Source of the DNA: G963677445 sp963677445
Lineage (GTDB): Bacteria; Bacteroidota; Ignavibacteria; Ignavibacteriales; Melioribacteraceae
NCBI GenBank assembly: GCA_963677445.2
Contig: CAXXGF010000002.1
Span: forward strand, 62,001-126,000
Direction: 5' to 3'
DNA length: 64,000 nt
Below are positions 16,427 to 26,317 of this stretch, one piece after another. Positions within the stretch are counted from its first letter, which is position 1, and each line of letters opens with the position of its first letter. The notes under the pieces were generated by a model. That model did not search any database, had not been told where the DNA came from, and worked only from the letters and a program-made list of their open reading frames with translations. Position numbers and translations under genes: made by a program.

Positions 16427-18466
16427 CTATTTTAAAAGCATAAGTTTGATTACAGACTTGGAATGTCCGCTTACAAGTCTGCAATAATATATTCCCGAGG
16501 CAAATCCTTCCGCGTTCCATTCTATTTCATATTCACCCGGAGCTTTATATTCATTGACCAGTTCGGTAACTTCCGCTCCGAGAGAATTATAAATCTTCAG
16601 AGTTGTCGGCGCCGAAAAATTCTGCGACGGTTGAACAGAATAGCTGATAGTTGTTGTGGGATTAAAGGGATTCGGATAATTCCTCAGCAGCTGAAAATCT
16701 GTCGGCACAGGATTACTTTCTTCATCTATTCCGGTTGGATCAAGCAGCCTGAAGAGCCCGAGTCCCAATGTTCCCAGGTGAAGAATTCCTCCATTTGAAA
16801 CTTTAAGGGACAATGCTTCTTTAAGAGCCCCGGAAGGATTTAATCCTGTGTTATAAAATTCCCAGATTGTTCCGTTATCAGTGGATTTTGAAACACCGTA
16901 ATCGTGAGCTGCCCAGAGGTTTCCGTCATTATCAATTGTAAGGTCATTTATTCTTGAGGCGAGCCATCCTGCATCCTCCCAGCTTACCCCGTTATTGGTC
17001 GATCTTTTGATATTACCGCCGCTCAGTCCGACAAAAATTTCCCCGCCTGCTCCGACAGTAACAGCCCGGCAGTTAAAATAATCCATTTTAGTCCAGGCAA
17101 TATAATCGCTCGCCGAAGAATAAAGCCCGCCGCTGCAAGCCGCAATATATTTATCCATCTGAGGTGAAAAAGAAATATCATATACATTGCCCGAAAGAGG
17201 GTCTGTTCCCCCGTTCCAGTTGTTATTCGATTCAAGCAAATAGAAGGAGCTTTCTCCCCCCGCGAAAGTTTCAAGGGGATTTCCTTTCGCGCTTGTCAGA
17301 AGAGAAAATATTTTAACATTCATCGGAAGAACGGCATTCCAGCTGCTGCCATTATCTGTGGATTTAAATGCTCCCTGGTCAGTTGAGGCAAAAAGATATC
17401 CTTCAACATCAAAAGTAAGGTCTGTAATGTTAAGATTTGTCAGTCCCTGGTTTATCTGTGCGAAATTTGCTCCGCCATCGGTTGATTTAAATATACCATA
17501 ACCTCCGGTTCCCAGGTAGATATTATCATACTGATCAAATTCTATCGCCGTATAGTTGGTAATTCCAAATTGCGAATATGTAGTATTGCCAAGAACATTG
17601 GGCGCCTTGTAAACGCCCCCTGATAAAGTGGAGGCAGTCAGGTAACTGAGCGAACTTATCTCGAGATCCATTCCGCTGTTTTTCTGCCAGTTTTCCCCTT
17701 TATCGGTGGAATAATATATACCTTCCTTAGTTCCGATCCTGATAATTTCATTATACTGGTCATGGCAGGTAATTTCAAGATTGTTCAATCCGTTGATTCT
17801 TCTTTCCCATGATTTTGTTGAATCACCAATATCAAAACCATTTATAAAATAGGGACCATTTTCAGTTATGACCATCACTACATCTTCACCGGCGTAATGA
17901 GAGACGTTTCTGATTCCGGTAATACCGCTTGTTTCAAGCCCCCTGTTGAATTCCACCCAGTTTTCCTGATCATCCTGATAGAGGCATCTGTCATCAGTTA
18001 CTGCTATAAGCCGGCCGGATGAAGTTCCGGCCAGATCAATTACCGCGGCAAGAGAACCAAGCGCGTAGAGATCCCAATGAGCGCCATTATCGGAGGATGT
18101 AAAAATTCCCCCGTCGCAGGCAAGATACTGAATCATATTAATTACCCTGAAATTATTGGCTTTCATTCCGGGTGAAGGTGATTGCGTCCAGTCTGTGCCA
18201 TTGGATGAATAGAATACCCCATCCTCTGTGCCGGCGAGAGTGTATTCTACTGTTGAAGAAATTGAAATAACTTTATTTCCCGCGAGTCCGCCAAATTTCC
18301 AGATATTATTCCCTTCAGAAAAATATATTCCATTGCCAGTGCCTGCAAATCCCCCGTAAATTGAATATATCTCTTTATTTACCGGCCCCTCAAACGGGAG
18401 CCAGATATTCTGTGAATTAATTACTGAACAAAACGCAATAAAAACAACAAATATTGCCTTTTTCAT
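16427..18466 (-). CDS. T9SS cargo protein with BNR-type beta-propeller repeats
   Basis: A 679-residue secreted protein. A signal peptide (residues 1-18) is followed by repeated segments of about 40 residues with STDNGxxW or STDKGENW motifs, typical of BNR/sialidase-like or YCF48-like propellers (for example STDNGSSWNAVLP, STNNGVSWEDAGW). The last ~85 residues form a type A T9SS sorting domain: LLRNYPNPFNPTTTISYSV, LKIYNSLGAEV and a final SVIKLMLLK. It should be exported by the type IX system and anchored or released at the surface; ligand unknown. It is second in a probable operon, 23 bases after the gene at 18490, and ends in its own terminator. Confidence 0.85.
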   Translation of the reverse strand: MKKAIFVVFIAFCSVINSQNIWLPFEGPVNKEIYSIYGGFAGTGNGIYFSEGNNIWKFGGLAGNKVISISSTVEYTLAGTEDGVFYSSNGTDWTQSPSPGMKANNFRVINMIQYLACDGGIFTSSDNGAHWDLYALGSLAAVIDLAGTSSGRLIAVTDDRCLYQDDQENWVEFNRGLETSGITGIRNVSHYAGEDVVMVITENGPYFINGFDIGDSTKSWERRINGLNNLEITCHDQYNEIIRIGTKEGIYYSTDKGENWQKNSGMDLEISSLSYLTASTLSGGVYKAPNVLGNTTYSQFGITNYTAIEFDQYDNIYLGTGGYGIFKSTDGGANFAQINQGLTNLNITDLTFDVEGYLFASTDQGAFKSTDNGSSWNAVLPMNVKIFSLLTSAKGNPLETFAGGESSFYLLESNNNWNGGTDPLSGNVYDISFSPQMDKYIAACSGGLYSSASDYIAWTKMDYFNCRAVTVGAGGEIFVGLSGGNIKRSTNNGVSWEDAGWLASRINDLTIDNDGNLWAAHDYGVSKSTDNGTIWEFYNTGLNPSGALKEALSLKVSNGGILHLGTLGLGLFRLLDPTGIDEESNPVPTDFQLLRNYPNPFNPTTTISYSVQPSQNFSAPTTLKIYNSLGAEVTELVNEYKAPGEYEIEWNAEGFASGIYYCRLVSGHSKSVIKLMLLK

Positions 18467-18489
18467 CTTGTGCTCCGCTGATTCGCCTT

Positions 18490-20121
18490 CTATTTAAGGA
18501 GAATCATTTTTTTAGTTGATTGATAACCAGGGATTATCAGTGAGTAGAAATAAACTCCGCTTGACATATTCACCTCTTTTGTATTTAGTTCAATTGTGTT
18601 GCTTCCGCTGTTTCTGAATTCATTTGCCAGTTCATACACTTTTTTTCCAAGAATATCATAGATAGTCATAGTAATATTCGAAGAAACAGGGAGATTGAAC
18701 AGGATTGTCGTTGCCGGATTAAAGGGATTGGGATAGTTCTGAGAAAGGCTGAAACCGCTTACAGGAATATCTTCCTCTATTGATGTTGATAAATCATTTA
18801 TGCTGGCCACAACAAGATCATATTCCGAAGAAGAATTATACTCCGCACCTGTGAAGATAAGGTTTCCATCTTCATCAAATACCATATCATTAATATACCA
18901 GGGATAAATCGGATTTAACGAGTCAAATTTCAGCCTTGCCTTTTCGTTGCCCAAAGCGTCATATTTCAGAAGACAGATGCTGAATTGTTCATCCCAGGCC
19001 GCGACATAAAACTCACCTCCGGAATCAGGAATCAGAGTTGATCCGCTGACAAGAACATCATCATCCTGAACCAGCAAAAACCGCTGTCCGGCGCTACTGT
19101 ATTTGGCTGTGAAAAATTTCGAATTTATTTCACCGGTTATTACCAGGTTACCTCCGCTGTCTAAATCCATATCATTTATTTTTGAAATGAATTCATCGCC
19201 GATCTCAGCCTCAAGAACAACATCCCATAATACTTCTCCATCAGGATCGAGTTTAAAAATATGCTGATCACTTTGAAACTGCTGTTCATCCTGTTGCCAA
19301 ATGACATTATATATCGCGCAATATGTAAAACCATCGTTGGTTTTAAGAAGGCCATTACAATAAGGTTCCTGTGAACCGCCGTCAATAAGGGTTGTTATCC
19401 ACTCGGGAGAACCTTCGGAAGAAAGGTTGGCAGCTCCCGCGAAATAAGAGTAATTCTGGTTATCATAATGTTCGGTCCCGACCAGCATTTCACCCGATGA
19501 TTTATCGAGGAATGTTGAATATCCCATAATACTGTTATCATTGGTTATCAGTTCGGCAGCAGTTTCCGTAACCATACCGTTATAATCCATTTTCAGAAGC
19601 CAGGCAAAATTGCCCTGAATTCCGCCGGTAATAAAGTTGCCATAATTATCCATATGAAGAGTTTGAGCCCTGCCCGCGATATTCTGACCCCAGTCGGGGT
19701 GATTCAGCCAGGCCTTATTGGCAAATAATTTATTCCCATCTTTATCATATTTTACGAGCATATATGATGGATAATAAACAGAGCTGTCCGCTCCGGTTAC
19801 ACCGATATAAATATTATCAGACTGATCAAGGTATACTCCTATCGGGGTATCGGACCACCCGATATCATGAATCGCGATCCAGAGAGGAGCGCCGTCAGAG
19901 CCGAACTTGGCGACTATCACATCCTGGTAATCAATCAGGTCGCCTCTGAATGTGATACCGGTAACGATAATATTACCTTCCGAATCAATATTAACAAAGT
20001 GACCATAATCATGTCTCGAAAACTGACCGTTCCAGCTTTGTTCCCAGTTTAAATTAAGCTGGCCACTAACCTTCCCGGCTAATAAGATAATAACACTAAT
20101 TTGTATTAATATATTTCTCAT
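18490..20121 (-). CDS. T9SS cargo protein with propeller-like repeats
   Basis: A 543-residue secreted protein: signal peptide MRNILIQISVIILLAGKVSG; repeated blocks of the form DxxGNxxxTG and KYDxxGNE (DSEGNIIVTG, DNYGNFITGG, DSGGNLVITG, DEDGNLIFTG) that mark SBBP/beta-propeller repeats; then a T9SS sorting domain (FSLSQNYPNPFNPATTILFN, MTIYDILGKKVYEL, STKKMILLK). The final KMILLK is nearly the same as in the downstream protein. It probably shares the operon and the export route; function unknown. Confidence 0.85.
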   Translation of the reverse strand: MRNILIQISVIILLAGKVSGQLNLNWEQSWNGQFSRHDYGHFVNIDSEGNIIVTGITFRGDLIDYQDVIVAKFGSDGAPLWIAIHDIGWSDTPIGVYLDQSDNIYIGVTGADSSVYYPSYMLVKYDKDGNKLFANKAWLNHPDWGQNIAGRAQTLHMDNYGNFITGGIQGNFAWLLKMDYNGMVTETAAELITNDNSIMGYSTFLDKSSGEMLVGTEHYDNQNYSYFAGAANLSSEGSPEWITTLIDGGSQEPYCNGLLKTNDGFTYCAIYNVIWQQDEQQFQSDQHIFKLDPDGEVLWDVVLEAEIGDEFISKINDMDLDSGGNLVITGEINSKFFTAKYSSAGQRFLLVQDDDVLVSGSTLIPDSGGEFYVAAWDEQFSICLLKYDALGNEKARLKFDSLNPIYPWYINDMVFDEDGNLIFTGAEYNSSSEYDLVVASINDLSTSIEEDIPVSGFSLSQNYPNPFNPATTILFNLPVSSNITMTIYDILGKKVYELANEFRNSGSNTIELNTKEVNMSSGVYFYSLIIPGYQSTKKMILLK

Positions 20122-20369
20122 ATAATTATCTCCTGTGTTATTTAAACTTTTACTATACTCATATAATAAGTGAAATGGAAAGAAAGCCGTTTAATATGTG
20201 ATTTTGATTATTGTTTTTTCTGGCAGGATTCAGCAGTTCAAAGGTATTTTCCTGTCATTGGAACTCTTTAAACACTATATAAATAAACATTTCCTTAAAT
20301 AACGGAAATTTCATCAAAATACTCAAGATAAATTTATCCCCTTTTATAAAAATTGGAATTCCTGAAATA

Positions 20370-21218
20370 TTAAAACTTCCTGGTTTCCATCTTTTCCATG
20401 AACATAAAAATATTATCCGAGCCGCTGAAATATTTTTGGAACATCTCTTTCCGTGCCGGACTGATATGCATAACAATGATCTTTTCCGGGTTGATATATT
20501 GGTTTATCAGATCCTGCCCCAGTTTTCCCATCCCCCAGAACATTCTCTCGAGGAAAGCGATATTTATTTTTTCATTCTGTAGCGCGAATGTTTTATATTC
20601 CTTTTCATTCAGGGGATTTGTATCGCCGCAATGAAAATACTTTGTATCACCTACAGAAAAAAGAAAGCCGATATTTTCGATATCACGGTGCCGGTTTACC
20701 TGCTCTCCGGTTTCAGGATTTGTCTCCATATAGTGACTATGCTCAAGCCTGAGAATTTTCACAGTAAATCCGGCTACATTTATTGTGCTGTCCTTAAGCT
20801 CTCTTGGTGTAACCGCATGGATTCGTTCCTTAAAATCCACGTAGCCGGGATGATCAGATAATTCCCCCATTACCTGTTCCGGGCATATAATCAACGCCTC
20901 AGTATTATGCAGCATGTATTCGGCGACAACATTCCTGTTGAAGTGATCCCGGTGTTTGTGTGTAATAAGTATGTAATCGATATTATCAAAAGGAGGGAGG
21001 GCATTTTTCATCAGGTTAACAACGCTGTCTGCCGGAGAATCGCAGAAATCGGCGTTTATATGATCGAACAAACCGTCAACGATTATCTTTTTCCCTCCCT
21101 CTTCGATAATGAATCCCTCATTGGCAATGTAAGTAATTTTGCTCTCAGCGTAATTTACAGAGGTCCCCATAAAAACAATAAAGAGGATAATAAGTTTGCC
21201 GATAATTCCTGTTCTCAT
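20370..21218 (-). CDS. Exported metallo-beta-lactamase-fold hydrolase
   Basis: A 282-residue protein with a signal peptide (cleavage near VNYAES) and an MBL fold. The metal motif ITHKHRDH gives His87, His89, Asp91 and His92; further ligands are LEHSHYM and FHCGDTN (Asp), and the late VMHISPA histidine. The ANEGFIIEEGGKKIIVDG start is typical of UlaG/YtnP-like members of the superfamily. The substrate is unknown; the periplasmic location argues against an RNA substrate. It is monocistronic, with AT-rich flanks. Confidence 0.85.
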   Translation of the reverse strand: MRTGIIGKLIILFIVFMGTSVNYAESKITYIANEGFIIEEGGKKIIVDGLFDHINADFCDSPADSVVNLMKNALPPFDNIDYILITHKHRDHFNRNVVAEYMLHNTEALIICPEQVMGELSDHPGYVDFKERIHAVTPRELKDSTINVAGFTVKILRLEHSHYMETNPETGEQVNRHRDIENIGFLFSVGDTKYFHCGDTNPLNEKEYKTFALQNEKINIAFLERMFWGMGKLGQDLINQYINPEKIIVMHISPARKEMFQKYFSGSDNIFMFMEKMETRKF

Positions 21219-21420
21219 AACATTATTCCCTGTGTTGTAGTATCATAATAATAGACTGACGAGCCCCGGGAAAGTTTCCTATATTATGCTTTAGTTTGTA
21301 CTTTTTCCGAAGTTCTTAACCACAAAGGGCACAAGGAAGGCGCAATGAGCACAAAGGAGATAACCTGATTATTTTTCGGTATCGTTTTTATTTTTCCGGA
21401 AACTCCCAATATGCGAATCT

Positions 21421-21448
21421 GTAGAGACAAGGCATGCCTTGTCTCTGC
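21421..21448. repeat. 28-base palindromic repeat (copy 4)
   Basis: Same sequence as the 6964-6991 copy (arms GTAGAGACAAGGCA/TGCCTTGTCTCTGC). It lies in the spacer between the MBL-fold gene and the esterase pseudogene, next to an ACCACAAAGGGCACAAGG stretch. Confidence 0.9.
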
Positions 21449-21472
21449 GAAAGGTGAAAAAAATCATGATAC

Positions 21473-22940
21473 CTAAAACAGCATCCTGTTTTTTTCATTG
21501 CGGAAAATAAAACGCAGAGCTTTAACCAGGGCTTTGGGAAAACTGGTGTAATGTGACTCTCCATCCACGGTGTAATATGTCATATCGAGGGAGAGATATT
21601 TTCTGTCGGTCAGTTTGATGTACATATCCTTAGCCCCCATGAAAGGATTTTCTTCACCGCCGAGGGAGATGAATAACGACGCGTTCATATCCCTGTTTTT
21701 CGCGGCATATTGTTCCTCCCATTTAAAGGCGACGCGCTGGTCCCACCGGAAGGAGGCGCTGATCATAATATAACGCCTGAAAAAACCCGGATGCCTGAGC
21801 ATCATTTCAGCGGCGAAAAGTCCCCCGAAAGAATAGCCGATTAAAGTTCTGTCATTATCCGATACTTTATAGTTTTCGCGAATAAAGGGAAATACTTCAT
21901 CAGTAAAAAATTCTCGGAATCTCGTGGAAACATAGCCGCGGTTTCATCGGTTGAGCGGGTGAAATCACGGGTGCGGAGCCGGTACCAATCCTCGAATGTC
22001 TGCTCATAGGCAATCCCGACAATTATCGCTTCCGGCGCCTGGCGGTCATATTTCATCAGGTCATAGGTTTCTTTTACTGTTCCTATCAGCACATCTGAAT
22101 CGAGCAGGTAAATTACCGGGTATCTTTAATTTACATTTTCATTATATGATTTCGGAAGGTAAATATGCAGCTTGTATTCCTGCCCGACCGAATCAGATTT
22201 AATTGTTCTGACATCTGTGCCGGCAAGCCCGACTTTATCAAACATATACGGGTTATATTTTTTAGGCGGCTTTATCTTATTTTCAAACAGGCGTCCATTC
22301 TTATTTATCCTTATCCACTCACCTTCCTTACTTTTTTTTGACCATCCCGACGCCATTTTGAAATAGAAGATATCTTCAAAAAGAGGCTCTGTAATTTTTT
22401 CTGTTTTTGGCGTCAGTTTCATATAACCCCATTTCCCATTCTCACCCTGGTAGGCGACCATTCCCTCACGGTTGTATTTAAGGCCGGAGTATTCAGCGTC
22501 AATAATGATATCCCCTTTATTATTGATAACGCCATATTTTTCGTTGAGTTTTACTCTCGCGAAATTGCCCTCCGGGTTTTGAATTTCATTATAAAACCGT
22601 GAAATTATCTTCTTTTGTTTTTTGCTGAATAAAGCCGATTTATCATTTACAGTCACTTTCCAGAGATCATCGTTATAAGGGTGTGGTAGCTGTAATCAAG
22701 TATAACCTTTCCTTTGATATCAATTATTCCATAAAAATATAATTTTTTTACCAGGAACCCGTAATTGTCCGAAATGGATTCAAGCTCATCAAACTGAGGC
22801 TCCAGTACCTGGTTGCCCTCAATGTCGGCGAGTCCGAATAATTCACCTTCGATCAGAGGAACTGATATTTCCTGAGCTGATATTGAGAGGAAAAAAAAAA
22901 GGAAGGGTATTAGCAGGTAATATTATAATGCCGGGTTCAT
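21473..22940 (-). pseudogene. WG-repeat/esterase fusion, multiply broken
   Basis: A decayed gene for an exported protein with N-terminal WG-type repeats and a C-terminal putative esterase (PF00756-like) domain. From ATG 22940 the signal peptide is interrupted by TAA at codon 6; LLIPFLFFFLSISAQEISV then continues in frame. A shift near 22670 leads into the WG block (KYGVINNKGDIIIDAEY, GENGKWGYMKL), which runs on into the esterase start (EYKLHIYLPKSYNENV). Another shift near 22125 leads to YDRQAPEAIIVGIAYEQ, and one near 21840 to HPGFFRRYIMISASF and VDGESHYTSFPKAL (histidine). At least four lesions are present, so it is not functional. Confidence 0.8.
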
Positions 22941-23132
22941 CTTATCACCTCACAGTTATGACAAAGTAATGAAAAATTTATATATAGCTTAATAAATTCA
23001 TTTTATAACAGAGAGCATAAGAAGAGCAGAATATTTATGAATGGAAAAAATTTTAAGGAATTTCATGAAGAACATGTCATATTCATATATTCTGAATGAA
23101 GATAAGAAAAAATATAATTGATGCACCCCCGG
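22941..23132. other. Short AT-rich spacer
   Basis: Non-coding spacer upstream of the WG/esterase pseudogene. A ribosome-binding site (GAGGTGATAAG) for that pseudogene survives. No other element is seen. Confidence 0.4.
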
Positions 23133-23161
23133 TAAAAAGAAAAGCCCCGAAATTCCGGGGC
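23133..23161 (-). terminator. Rho-independent terminator
   Basis: On the leftward strand GCCCCGGAATTTCGGGGC forms a GC-rich hairpin followed by TTTTCTTTTT. It is immediately downstream of the alpha/beta hydrolase lipoprotein gene. Confidence 0.9.
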
Positions 23162-23168
23162 CGTTATT

Positions 23169-24020
23169 CTATTTTCGTTCATTTATTTCTTTTATCGCCT
23201 GCGCGAGCAGTTCATTAAACTTCTCCGGATTTTCTCTCATAAGATAATGGCTGTAACCTTTCATCATCAGAAGATTAAAATCACAATGTTTTTTGTTGAT
23301 TTCAACATCGGCGGGCCATAAATCGGTGTTAACCGCCATAACAGGCAGGCCAAGTTTGCTTATTACCGGTATTGGTTTGTAGTTATAGTTTGAGATCATC
23401 GCGGTAATACCAACTTTTGGGGGAGCTGAAGCCATATCATTTGCTATCTCCTCAACTAAAACCGAGTCGGATGTTTCAGGAAACATGGTCTTTACCCAGC
23501 CGTAAGTGATTCCTTTGAAATCTTCTTTCATTTTTGTTATCCAGCCTTCAAACTGTTCCTGCGGAAATTCAAATTCAAAGTTCTGATAAGTATCCACCCC
23601 TATGAGTCCCTTCACTTTTCCGGGCAATTTTGAGGCCGCTTCCATAATTACATTGCCCCCCATAGAGTGCCCTATAAGAATTACATCTTTAAGTCCGAGG
23701 TGATTGACAATTTCGGCGATATCGCTTCCGAATAATTCAACGGTATAGTTCTCTCTCTGCAAACCTGATTTTCCATGCCCCGCCATATCGACCGCGATAA
23801 CGATATGATCTTTTGAAAAGGCTTCAACCTGGTTGTTGAAATATGTTTTGTCAATGCACCAGCCATGTACGATTACCAGGGGTTGTCCTTTAGTTCCTTT
23901 GACAAGATAGCTGACTTCGGCGCCATCTTTCATTTTCAGAGTAAATTCACCCTGCTCAACCTTTTTGCCGCACGATATCATAATTATCGCGGCCAATAAT
24001 AATAAAGCTGCTTTTTTCAT
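23169..24020 (-). CDS. Alpha/beta-hydrolase lipoprotein
   Basis: A 283-residue lipoprotein (lipobox MISC, Cys17) with a complete alpha/beta-hydrolase fold: VIVHGWCIDK oxyanion-hole region, AVDMAGHGKSG, the nucleophile elbow LIGHSMGG with Ser119, an Asp in VNTDLWP, and His in GYSHYLMRENP. Substrate unknown; general esterase or haloperoxidase-like family. It is anchored at the cell envelope. It lies 35 bases downstream of a VOC-family gene on the same strand and probably shares its transcript; a strong terminator follows. Confidence 0.85.
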   Translation of the reverse strand: MKKAALLLLAAIIMISCGKKVEQGEFTLKMKDGAEVSYLVKGTKGQPLVIVHGWCIDKTYFNNQVEAFSKDHIVIAVDMAGHGKSGLQRENYTVELFGSDIAEIVNHLGLKDVILIGHSMGGNVIMEAASKLPGKVKGLIGVDTYQNFEFEFPQEQFEGWITKMKEDFKGITYGWVKTMFPETSDSVLVEEIANDMASAPPKVGITAMISNYNYKPIPVISKLGLPVMAVNTDLWPADVEINKKHCDFNLLMMKGYSHYLMRENPEKFNELLAQAIKEINERK

Positions 24021-24055
24021 CTTTTTTCCTGCTTTGTTAATTGAATAATTAAAAT

Positions 24056-24454
24056 TTATTCACTTCGATCTTCATTTTCCTCCGCCGGGCTGTAAAGGGC
24101 CGAAACGGCGCCGGCAGGATCTTTAATTACTGCCATTCTGCCATAACCTCCCATGTCCCTGGCTTCTATTACAACTTCTCCTCCCAGATTTATACATTTT
24201 CCAACACTTTCATCAACATCCTCAACTGTGATGTAAATAAGCCATTGAGAGGGAAAGTTTTCATTGTTCCCTTTCGCGTGGCATATTCCGGTAATTGTAT
24301 CCCCGGTCGAAGGGGAGTTCATATTAAAATCATTATAGTCTCCCATCTTTACAGGCTCAGGTTTCCATCCGGTTACTTCGGAATAAAAATCTTTGATTGT
24401 TTCGGCATTTTTAACTGTGAGATCGGTCCATGTTATATACCCGGCTTTTTTCAT
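24056..24454 (-). CDS. VOC (glyoxalase-like) family protein
   Basis: A 132-residue vicinal-oxygen-chelate protein: two beta-alpha-beta modules, ITWTDLTVKNAETIKDFYSEVTGW and YITVEDVDESVGKCINLGGEV, ending KDPAGAVSALYSP. The segments fit the VOC superfamily, which includes glyoxalase, antibiotic-binding and dioxygenase-like proteins; the activity cannot be assigned. It is the first gene of a two-gene leftward unit with the hydrolase lipoprotein. Confidence 0.8.
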   Translation of the reverse strand: MKKAGYITWTDLTVKNAETIKDFYSEVTGWKPEPVKMGDYNDFNMNSPSTGDTITGICHAKGNNENFPSQWLIYITVEDVDESVGKCINLGGEVVIEARDMGGYGRMAVIKDPAGAVSALYSPAEENEDRSE

Positions 24455-24739
24455 GATTTATCCTTTTAAATTATTAATATCAGAAGATGCTGAATTACAA
24501 ATATACATTTTGTTCCCAAATTAAATCTGATATTTTCTGCGCTTTTTGCTGTAAGGGGGTATTTTCCCGGCAGAGAAAATTCATGAATTTTTTCTACTGC
24601 AATTTTCATCAGCTTTTTTTCTTCCCCATGTATGTTGCCCGCGTCACCCAACCTTGAAAAGGAATGGATTTTTTCCCGCAAAAACAATATTATACCCCCT
24701 CAGATAAAACCGAAATTTTCGTTAATCCGGAGGCAGCGA
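24455..24739. promoter_or_regulatory. Divergent spacer
   Basis: 285 bases between the leftward VOC gene and the rightward S9 peptidase. It includes the S9 gene's ribosome-binding site (GGAGG at 24729-24733). No repeat or RNA element is recognised. Confidence 0.35.
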
Positions 24740-25822
24740 ATGAATAAATTGTACCTGAAAGTTATTATCCTTTTTATTTTTGTTTCATTTATTCCCCTGA
24801 CCGCTCAAATTTCAAATGAGGAATTAAAACAAAAAATTGAATCCCTGGATGAGGACAATGTCGGTCTGAGTCACAGGCTTGATGTTCTCGAAAAGAAGAT
24901 TGATGATCTTACATGGTTTCAGCGTGTCGGGGATGTGGCATTCATCGATAAAGTATATATTACCGGGCCGCCTAAATGGAAAGAGGAAAATCCAACGGGG
25001 CAGGGCGCGGGAAATCCTGTAAAATTCTGGGCTTATGTAATAATTCCGAAAGGCATTGACTTCAACAAAAGTTATCCTCTGATGGTATTCCCTCACGGAG
25101 GAGTACACAGTAATTTTTCTACATATTACACACATATAATCAGGGAGCTCGTCGCGCAGCAGTATATTATAGTAGCCGCCGAATACAGGGGAAGCACAGG
25201 TTATGGAAGATCACATTATGAAAAAATCGATTACGGCGGCCTCGAAATTGAAGATGTAAATTCAAGCAGGCAGTTCATGCTCGATAATTACGATTTTGTT
25301 GATGAAAACCGGGTGGGAATTATGGGATGGAGCCATGGCGGTTTAATATCGCTGATGAATATATTCGAGCATCCCGAAAATTACAAAGTCGCTTTCGCGG
25401 GCGTTCCGGTAAGCGACCTGATAGCGAGGATGGGCTACAAAACCCAGGAGTACAGGGACCTTTATTCGGCCGATTATCACATCGGTAAAACAGCTTACGA
25501 TGATGTGGAGGAATACCGGAGGCGTTCTCCCGCCTGGAACGCCCATAAATTACAGACTCCCCTGCTTATTCACACAAACACAAATGACGCGGATGTGAAT
25601 GTTCTTGAGGTTGAACACCTTATAAAATCGCTGAAAGCCGAGGGAAAAAAGTTTGAATATGAAATTTTCCAGGATGTTCCCGGCGGTCATTCATTTGACC
25701 GTACAGATACTAAAACAGCGAAAGAGATCAGGCTGAAAATATATAAATTTCTTGCACAATATCTCAAACCGCCGAAACGTCTGACCACCTTCGAAGATAT
25801 AATGAAAGCGGCGTATAAGTAA
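24740..25822 (+). CDS. Exported S9-family prolyl-oligopeptidase-like hydrolase
   Basis: A 360-residue protein: signal peptide (cleavage after PLTAQ), a short coiled-coil stretch (EELKQKIESLDEDNVGLSHR to VLEKKIDDL, residues 27-57), then the catalytic alpha/beta-hydrolase domain of S9 peptidases. It shows VFPHGG, AAEYRGSTGYG, the nucleophile GWSHGG (Ser198), NTNDADVN (Asp) and PGGHSFDR (His). The usual N-terminal propeller is absent, so it is short for S9 and may act as an esterase or small-peptide hydrolase. ATG 24740 is chosen because GGAGG precedes it by seven bases; upstream frame extension lacks a signal peptide. Confidence 0.8.
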   Translation: MNKLYLKVIILFIFVSFIPLTAQISNEELKQKIESLDEDNVGLSHRLDVLEKKIDDLTWFQRVGDVAFIDKVYITGPPKWKEENPTGQGAGNPVKFWAYVIIPKGIDFNKSYPLMVFPHGGVHSNFSTYYTHIIRELVAQQYIIVAAEYRGSTGYGRSHYEKIDYGGLEIEDVNSSRQFMLDNYDFVDENRVGIMGWSHGGLISLMNIFEHPENYKVAFAGVPVSDLIARMGYKTQEYRDLYSADYHIGKTAYDDVEEYRRRSPAWNAHKLQTPLLIHTNTNDADVNVLEVEHLIKSLKAEGKKFEYEIFQDVPGGHSFDRTDTKTAKEIRLKIYKFLAQYLKPPKRLTTFEDIMKAAYK

Positions 25823-26098
25823 TATGCTTCCTCCGCAGGAATATAGGTGTAGATGTTCCCGGTTTTCGAAACAATGATTTTCTGCGGAAAGCGCGCGAAT
25901 GAATAAATTTGTTTTGAGCGCAATGAGTAAACAACCATAATATGATATTCCTTTGGTCTGAAAAAAAAACTGCATTTAGAGCGGGATTATCCGGAAAAAA
26001 ATTAAGTTAAAGCAAATTACTTTATTCTTGCAAAAACAAAACAATTTTGATATCTTAATTTATGCCAGGTTTTATTACTGAAGAGTATTGGAGAAATA
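25823..26098. other. Spacer upstream of the toxin-antitoxin pair
   Basis: No gene seen. AT-rich sequence that presumably contains the promoter of the following two-gene module. Confidence 0.35.
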
Positions 26099-26317
26099 AT
26101 GACAGTTTTATTAAAAAAAGCATTTCGCAAGGCGGGTAATCTGCCTGAGTATTTACAGGATGAGCTCGCGAAAGAATTGCTGGATGAGCTGACCTGGGAA
26201 AAAAGATGGAGCGAATCACTATCCATTTCGGAACCAAAGTTGAATTCTCTTGCTGAAAAGGCTCTGAAGGATTTTGCGGAAGGGAAAACCGAAGAAAAGG
26301 ATTTAGATCAATTGTGA
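26099..26317 (+). CDS. Probable antitoxin of a type II toxin-antitoxin pair
   Basis: A 72-residue, acidic, helical protein (PEYLQDELAKELLDELTWEKRW, then EKALKDFAEGKTEEKDLDQL). It has no recognised DNA-binding domain in the visible sequence. The call rests on its size, its position directly before a RelE/HigB-like gene, the four-base overlap (GTGA) between the two, and the AEGKTEE-type C-terminus often seen in antitoxins of ParE/RelE-like pairs. Confidence 0.65.
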   Translation: MTVLLKKAFRKAGNLPEYLQDELAKELLDELTWEKRWSESLSISEPKLNSLAEKALKDFAEGKTEEKDLDQL

